Shown: piece by piece, positions 32,024 to 34,566 of the stretch | Numbering within the stretch: the stretch's first letter is position 1 | Layout: each line of letters starts with the position of its first letter | Source of the DNA: an uncultured Bacteroides sp. | GTDB taxonomy: Bacteria; Bacteroidota; Bacteroidia; Bacteroidales; Bacteroidaceae | Reading direction: 5' to 3' | Length of the DNA: 34,566 nt | Assembly: GCA_947173895.1 (NCBI GenBank) | Contig: CAMWGU010000026.1 | Location: forward strand, 1 to 34,566 | Program-made: the position numbers and the translations under genes | Notes under the pieces: model-generated | The model's database searches: none | What the model was told of the DNA's origin: nothing | Seen by the model: only the letters and a program-made list of their open reading frames with translations

Positions 32024-32550
32024 ACAAAAGGAACATAGAAGACTATATTGACCGCTTTATGGAAGGAGAGACCACCAATGCCGAAGAACAGGCCATCTAT
32101 CGTTTCTTCCGCACGGGGGACGTGCCCCCCCATCTGATGGGGTATGCTCCGATGTTTGCCTGGTACGAGGAAGGCATGCAGGAAAATTCCGAACCGTGCC
32201 CTACGGATTATTCCGGGCAGGCCAAGAAACGCCTGGGACTGCACAGCCTGCACATTCCGATAGCGGCTTTGAGTGCCGGCATAGCTGCTATGATTGTGGT
32301 GTGTATGGGACTGGGCTTGCTGTTCTATTCAGATTCGGAAAATCCGGTCCTTGTGGACGAGCAAGCGTGCTATGAAGGAAGTTATATAGAGGTGGGAGGC
32401 AAGCGTATCACGGATATCGAACAGATTTTTCCCCTTATCCTAGAAGAACAGGCAGCAGCAGAACGTAAGGAGAAGCTGGCCGAACAGCGGATACGCGAGA
32501 TGGAGAAGAAGGAAAAACAGGTGAAAGAGAAAGAACTGATGGTAAATTAA
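32014..32550 (+). CDS. single-pass membrane protein, candidate anti-sigma factor
   Basis: The 178-aa protein overlaps the sigma gene by 10 bp, the usual arrangement for a sigma/anti-sigma pair. Residues 1-80 are cytoplasmic in the likely topology and acidic (IEDYIDRFMEGETTNAEEQAIYRFF). One membrane span follows (about 81-105, AALSAGIAAMIVVCMGLGLLF). The outer part ends in a long Glu/Lys-rich helix (145-178). There is no HxxxCxxC zinc anti-sigma motif. The N-terminus resembles short Bacteroidetes proteins encoded after ECF genes. The anti-sigma role is inferred from position and topology. Confidence 0.7.
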   Translation: MELNKRNIEDYIDRFMEGETTNAEEQAIYRFFRTGDVPPHLMGYAPMFAWYEEGMQENSEPCPTDYSGQAKKRLGLHSLHIPIAALSAGIAAMIVVCMGLGLLFYSDSENPVLVDEQACYEGSYIEVGGKRITDIEQIFPLILEEQAAAERKEKLAEQRIREMEKKEKQVKEKELMVN

Positions 32551-32568
32551 TAGAAAAAGACATAAGGA

Positions 32569-33228
32569 ATGAAGACAAGAAAGATGATGTGCATGGCTGT
32601 GATGATGTTCGGGCTATGTGCGGGGGCAATGGCCCAAAAAAACATTGACAAGGTGGTGGCAGACATGGAAAAGAATGCCGATACACGCATCACTTCTATC
32701 AAGAAGCGGGACCCCGATACCCGCAAGGTAGTGAAAGTGACCAAAACGTTGCGCCTCACCGATGTGCAGATAGCTAAGCGGGCGATGGAAGCTTTTGAAA
32801 AAGACGAAGAAGACGCATTGACCTCCATCAAGGAAAAGCGAAACCGGGTAGAATATACACTGACTTATCGGAACAAAACGGAAAAACGCACCTATATCCT
32901 CACCATCCGTGAAGGAAATGATGTGGAGATATCCGTGTTCATTACGCCTGCCAACGAGAAAGAAACCGGTTGGCTGGACAAAGACAATATGAAGTATGAG
33001 ATAGACATGGCCAAGTATGCGGTCGATATGGAGAAATACAAAAAAGACATGGCTCGGTATGACATCGACATGAGTAAGTTTGATGCCGAGATGAAAAAAA
33101 TAAGTGGGATGGGAGAGCAGATACGCCAAGAAACTCTAGACAAACTGAAGGAACACGGCATAGAAGTCACAGGCAATGTCTATGTGAATGGGAAACAGGT
33201 GAAAGGATATACCGTAGTGACGGAATAA
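32569..33228 (+). CDS. exported DUF5024-like protein with heptad repeats
   Basis: The 219-aa protein has a signal peptide (MKTRKMMCMAVMMFGLCAGAMAQ) and ends the sigma operon, 18 bp after the membrane protein. The N-terminal half is a small charged alpha/beta region (TRKVVKVTKTLRLTD, VEYTLTYRNKTEKRTYILTIREG). Residues 147-174 are four regular heptads of the form M-x-[KR]-[YF]-x-x-[DE], with a partial copy before them. The C-terminus (HGIEVTGNVYVNGKQVKGY) looks like a short beta hairpin. Periplasmic location is likely. A stress-sensing or effector role for the ECF system is inferred only. Confidence 0.75.
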   Translation: MKTRKMMCMAVMMFGLCAGAMAQKNIDKVVADMEKNADTRITSIKKRDPDTRKVVKVTKTLRLTDVQIAKRAMEAFEKDEEDALTSIKEKRNRVEYTLTYRNKTEKRTYILTIREGNDVEISVFITPANEKETGWLDKDNMKYEIDMAKYAVDMEKYKKDMARYDIDMSKFDAEMKKISGMGEQIRQETLDKLKEHGIEVTGNVYVNGKQVKGYTVVTE

Positions 33229-33278
33229 AACACAAACACAAAGTAAAACACATATATATACTCTCTCTTAACAGATTG

Positions 33279-33296
33279 CAGGGGACTTATCCCCTG
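33279..33296 (+). other. small perfect hairpin
   Basis: CAGGGGA (33279-33285) pairs with TCCCCTG (33290-33296) around a CTTA loop, 10 bases before the larger terminator hairpin. It has no T-run of its own and may add to 3'-end stability. Confidence 0.6.
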
Positions 33297-33306
33297 AGCT
33301 AGGGAG

Positions 33307-33341
33307 CGCGGATTTGTTTATATGCAAATCCGCGTTTTTTT
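33307..33341 (+). terminator. terminator of the ECF sigma operon
   Basis: CGCGGATTTG (33307-33316) pairs perfectly with CAAATCCGCG (33325-33334), with an 8-base loop and seven T residues after it. The rest of the interval to 33622 holds one -7 box and no gene I can support. Confidence 0.9.
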
Positions 33342-33561
33342 ATGTTCGATTTTTATCTCATTGGCATGAAAAACGAAAATTCTTATAGATGACAGCCAGA
33401 GATACGGATGTCTTGTTCAGATGAGTGATTACGATTTGGATGTGCTAAGAAGCTTGTTTTAATCGGTTGCGACCGGTAGGTAATGTCTCTGTAAACGCCT
33501 TGTAAAGAAGTATTACAAATACTTTTATTCCATTTTATTAGTCAATTCCGGAGATTTTCCG

Positions 33562-33569
33562 TAAGTTTG
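33562..33569 (+). promoter_or_regulatory. candidate -7 box for the MBL-fold gene
   Basis: TAAGTTTG fits TAnnTTTG. It is 53 bases before the chosen start at 33623. Confidence 0.55.
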
Positions 33570-33622
33570 CGGCTCTTTTAGGCCAAGCATGCAAAAGATT
33601 GTTAGAAATGAAAAGTAACGAA

Positions 33623-34426
33623 ATGAAAGTCAGGTTTATGAGTCTTGCGAGCGGAAGTAGCGGCAATTGTTATTTTTTGGGGACAGACACTTATGGTATA
33701 CTGGTGGATGCTGGAATTGGTATCCGGACAATAAAAAAGATATTAAAAGAATTCGGTATCGGATTGAATATTATTCGGGCGGTATTTGTGACACACGATC
33801 ATGCCGACCATATCAAAGCCGTGGGACATTTGGGCGAGAAATTCGGTATTCCCGTTTATGCCACTCAGGAGGTACATGCGGGAATCAATAAAAGCTATTG
33901 TATGACCGAAAAACTCTCCACCAGTGTGCGCTATCTGCGTAAAGAGGAGACTATGCAACTGGACGACATTGAGGTGACAGCTTTTGAGGTTCCTCATGAC
34001 GGGACAGACAATGTGGGATATTGTATTCGTATAAAGGACAAAATATTTTCCTTCCTTACCGATCTTGGGCATATCACTCCTGTAGCTGCACATTATATAT
34101 GCAAGGCGAATTATCTGATTCTGGAGGCCAACTATGATGAAGAGATGTTGAAGATGGGACCATATCCTCGTTATTTGAAGGAACGTATTGCCGGTCCGAA
34201 CGGACACATGAGCAACCGCGACACAGCGGCGTTTTTGGCTGAACATATTCATTCCGGTTTGAAATACATTTGGTTATGTCATCTTAGCAAGGACAATAAC
34301 CATCCTGAACTGGCATACAAGACGGTGGAGTTTTCGTTGAGGAGCAAGGGAATTGTGGTAGGAAAAGATGTGCAACTCATTGCTTTAAAGAGAAATACAC
34401 CTTCGGGAATGTATGTGCTTGAATAA
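33623..34426 (+). CDS. MBL-fold metallo-hydrolase (YycJ/WalJ-like)
   Basis: I start at ATG 33623 (MKVRFMSLASGSSGNCYFLG, 267 aa), because family members begin with this strand; the frame is open eight codons earlier. The zinc motif HxHxDH is present (FVTHDHADHIKAVGHL). The order SLASGSSGN, GIRTIKKIL, TDLGH and HMSNRDTAAFLAEH is typical of the YycJ/WalJ group, which are cytoplasmic beta-lactamase-fold hydrolases; a 5'-3' DNA exonuclease role has been reported for some members. Complete, and upstream of the tRNA-Lys gene. Confidence 0.9.
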   Translation: MKVRFMSLASGSSGNCYFLGTDTYGILVDAGIGIRTIKKILKEFGIGLNIIRAVFVTHDHADHIKAVGHLGEKFGIPVYATQEVHAGINKSYCMTEKLSTSVRYLRKEETMQLDDIEVTAFEVPHDGTDNVGYCIRIKDKIFSFLTDLGHITPVAAHYICKANYLILEANYDEEMLKMGPYPRYLKERIAGPNGHMSNRDTAAFLAEHIHSGLKYIWLCHLSKDNNHPELAYKTVEFSLRSKGIVVGKDVQLIALKRNTPSGMYVLE

Positions 34427-34461
34427 TTTTTGGAGGAATAAAGAAGAAAAAAACGCAAAGA

Positions 34462-34493
34462 GTTGGTAGTTTAAAAGAAAATGACTACCTTTG
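34462..34493 (+). promoter_or_regulatory. promoter of the tRNA-Lys gene
   Basis: GTTG (34462-34465) and TACCTTTG (34486-34493) are 20 bases apart, near the TTTG-N19/20-TAnnTTTG consensus, and the -7 box ends 22 bases before the tRNA. Confidence 0.6.
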
Positions 34494-34515
34494 CAACCGC
34501 AAATCAGAAATGAAT

Positions 34516-34566
34516 GCACTCTTAGCTCAGTTGGTAGAGCAACTGACTCTTAATCAGTGGGTCCAG
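34516..34566 (+). tRNA. tRNA-Lys (CTT), cut by the window edge
   Basis: The 5' acceptor strand GCACTCT, the D arm (GCTC/GAGC) and the anticodon arm (ACTGA/TCAGT) are complete. The loop CTCTTAA gives anticodon CTT (34549-34551), decoding AAG. The T arm and 3' acceptor lie beyond the window. Confidence 0.95.

Overview
This window looks like a chromosomal segment of a gut Bacteroidales bacterium (Bacteroides or Phocaeicola; species not resolved). The support is consistent. Many genes are preceded by the Bacteroidetes -7 box TAnnTTTG. Enzymes typical of the group are present: a GH110 alpha-1,3-galactosidase, a GH92 mannosidase lipoprotein, a PPi-dependent phosphofructokinase, paired DUF3857 proteins and a DUF5024-type exported protein. 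The IS982- and IS110-like remnants also fit.

Region 1 (1-10640) is an accessory defence island bounded by mobile-element debris. On the left are two hairpins and the 3' end of an IS982-family transposase. The latter abuts a Fic gene cut off before its catalytic motif. A long minus-strand operon follows, read from right to left: an XRE regulator, a small EVE/PUA-like protein, a DUF262-DUF1524 (GmrSD-like) nuclease, and a complete four-gene Wadjet (Jet) module made of JetA, JetB, the SMC-like ATPase JetC and the Toprim nuclease JetD. The broken Fic gene comes last. Spacing is tight throughout: 4-bp ATGA overlaps at jetA/jetB and jetC/jetD, a 17-bp overlap at jetB/jetC, and gaps of 2 and 17 bp around the DUF262 gene. 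A plausible reading is a composite system in which a modification-sensing nuclease (EVE plus GmrSD-like) and a plasmid-cleaving SMC complex are expressed together under an XRE regulator. An IS110-family remnant with an internal deletion marks the right edge.

Region 2 (10640-24800) is mostly housekeeping: an FKBP-type isomerase, a YgiQ radical SAM protein with a small upstream gene, a hypothetical protein, an exported N-acetylmuramoyl-L-alanine amidase with golvesin-like and FN3-like parts, GH110, a PlsC-like acyltransferase, PPi-PFK, a membrane-anchored GH25 lysozyme, a YccF protein, and a glutaredoxin-like gene with prmA. Strong hairpins follow several of these genes.

Region 3 (24800-34566) begins with a gene-poor stretch holding four tandem 22-bp GC-rich repeats. 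It continues with the GH92 lipoprotein and a pair of exported DUF3857 proteins, one with a complete transglutaminase triad and one that appears to have lost it. Next is an ECF sigma operon (sigma factor, single-TM anti-sigma candidate, exported DUF5024-like protein) with a likely self-regulated promoter. A metallo-beta-lactamase-fold hydrolase and the first two thirds of a tRNA-Lys(CTT) at the window edge complete the region.

The composite Wadjet/GmrSD-like/EVE operon is the main candidate for an under-described system. All family assignments come from motifs read by eye, without database searches.
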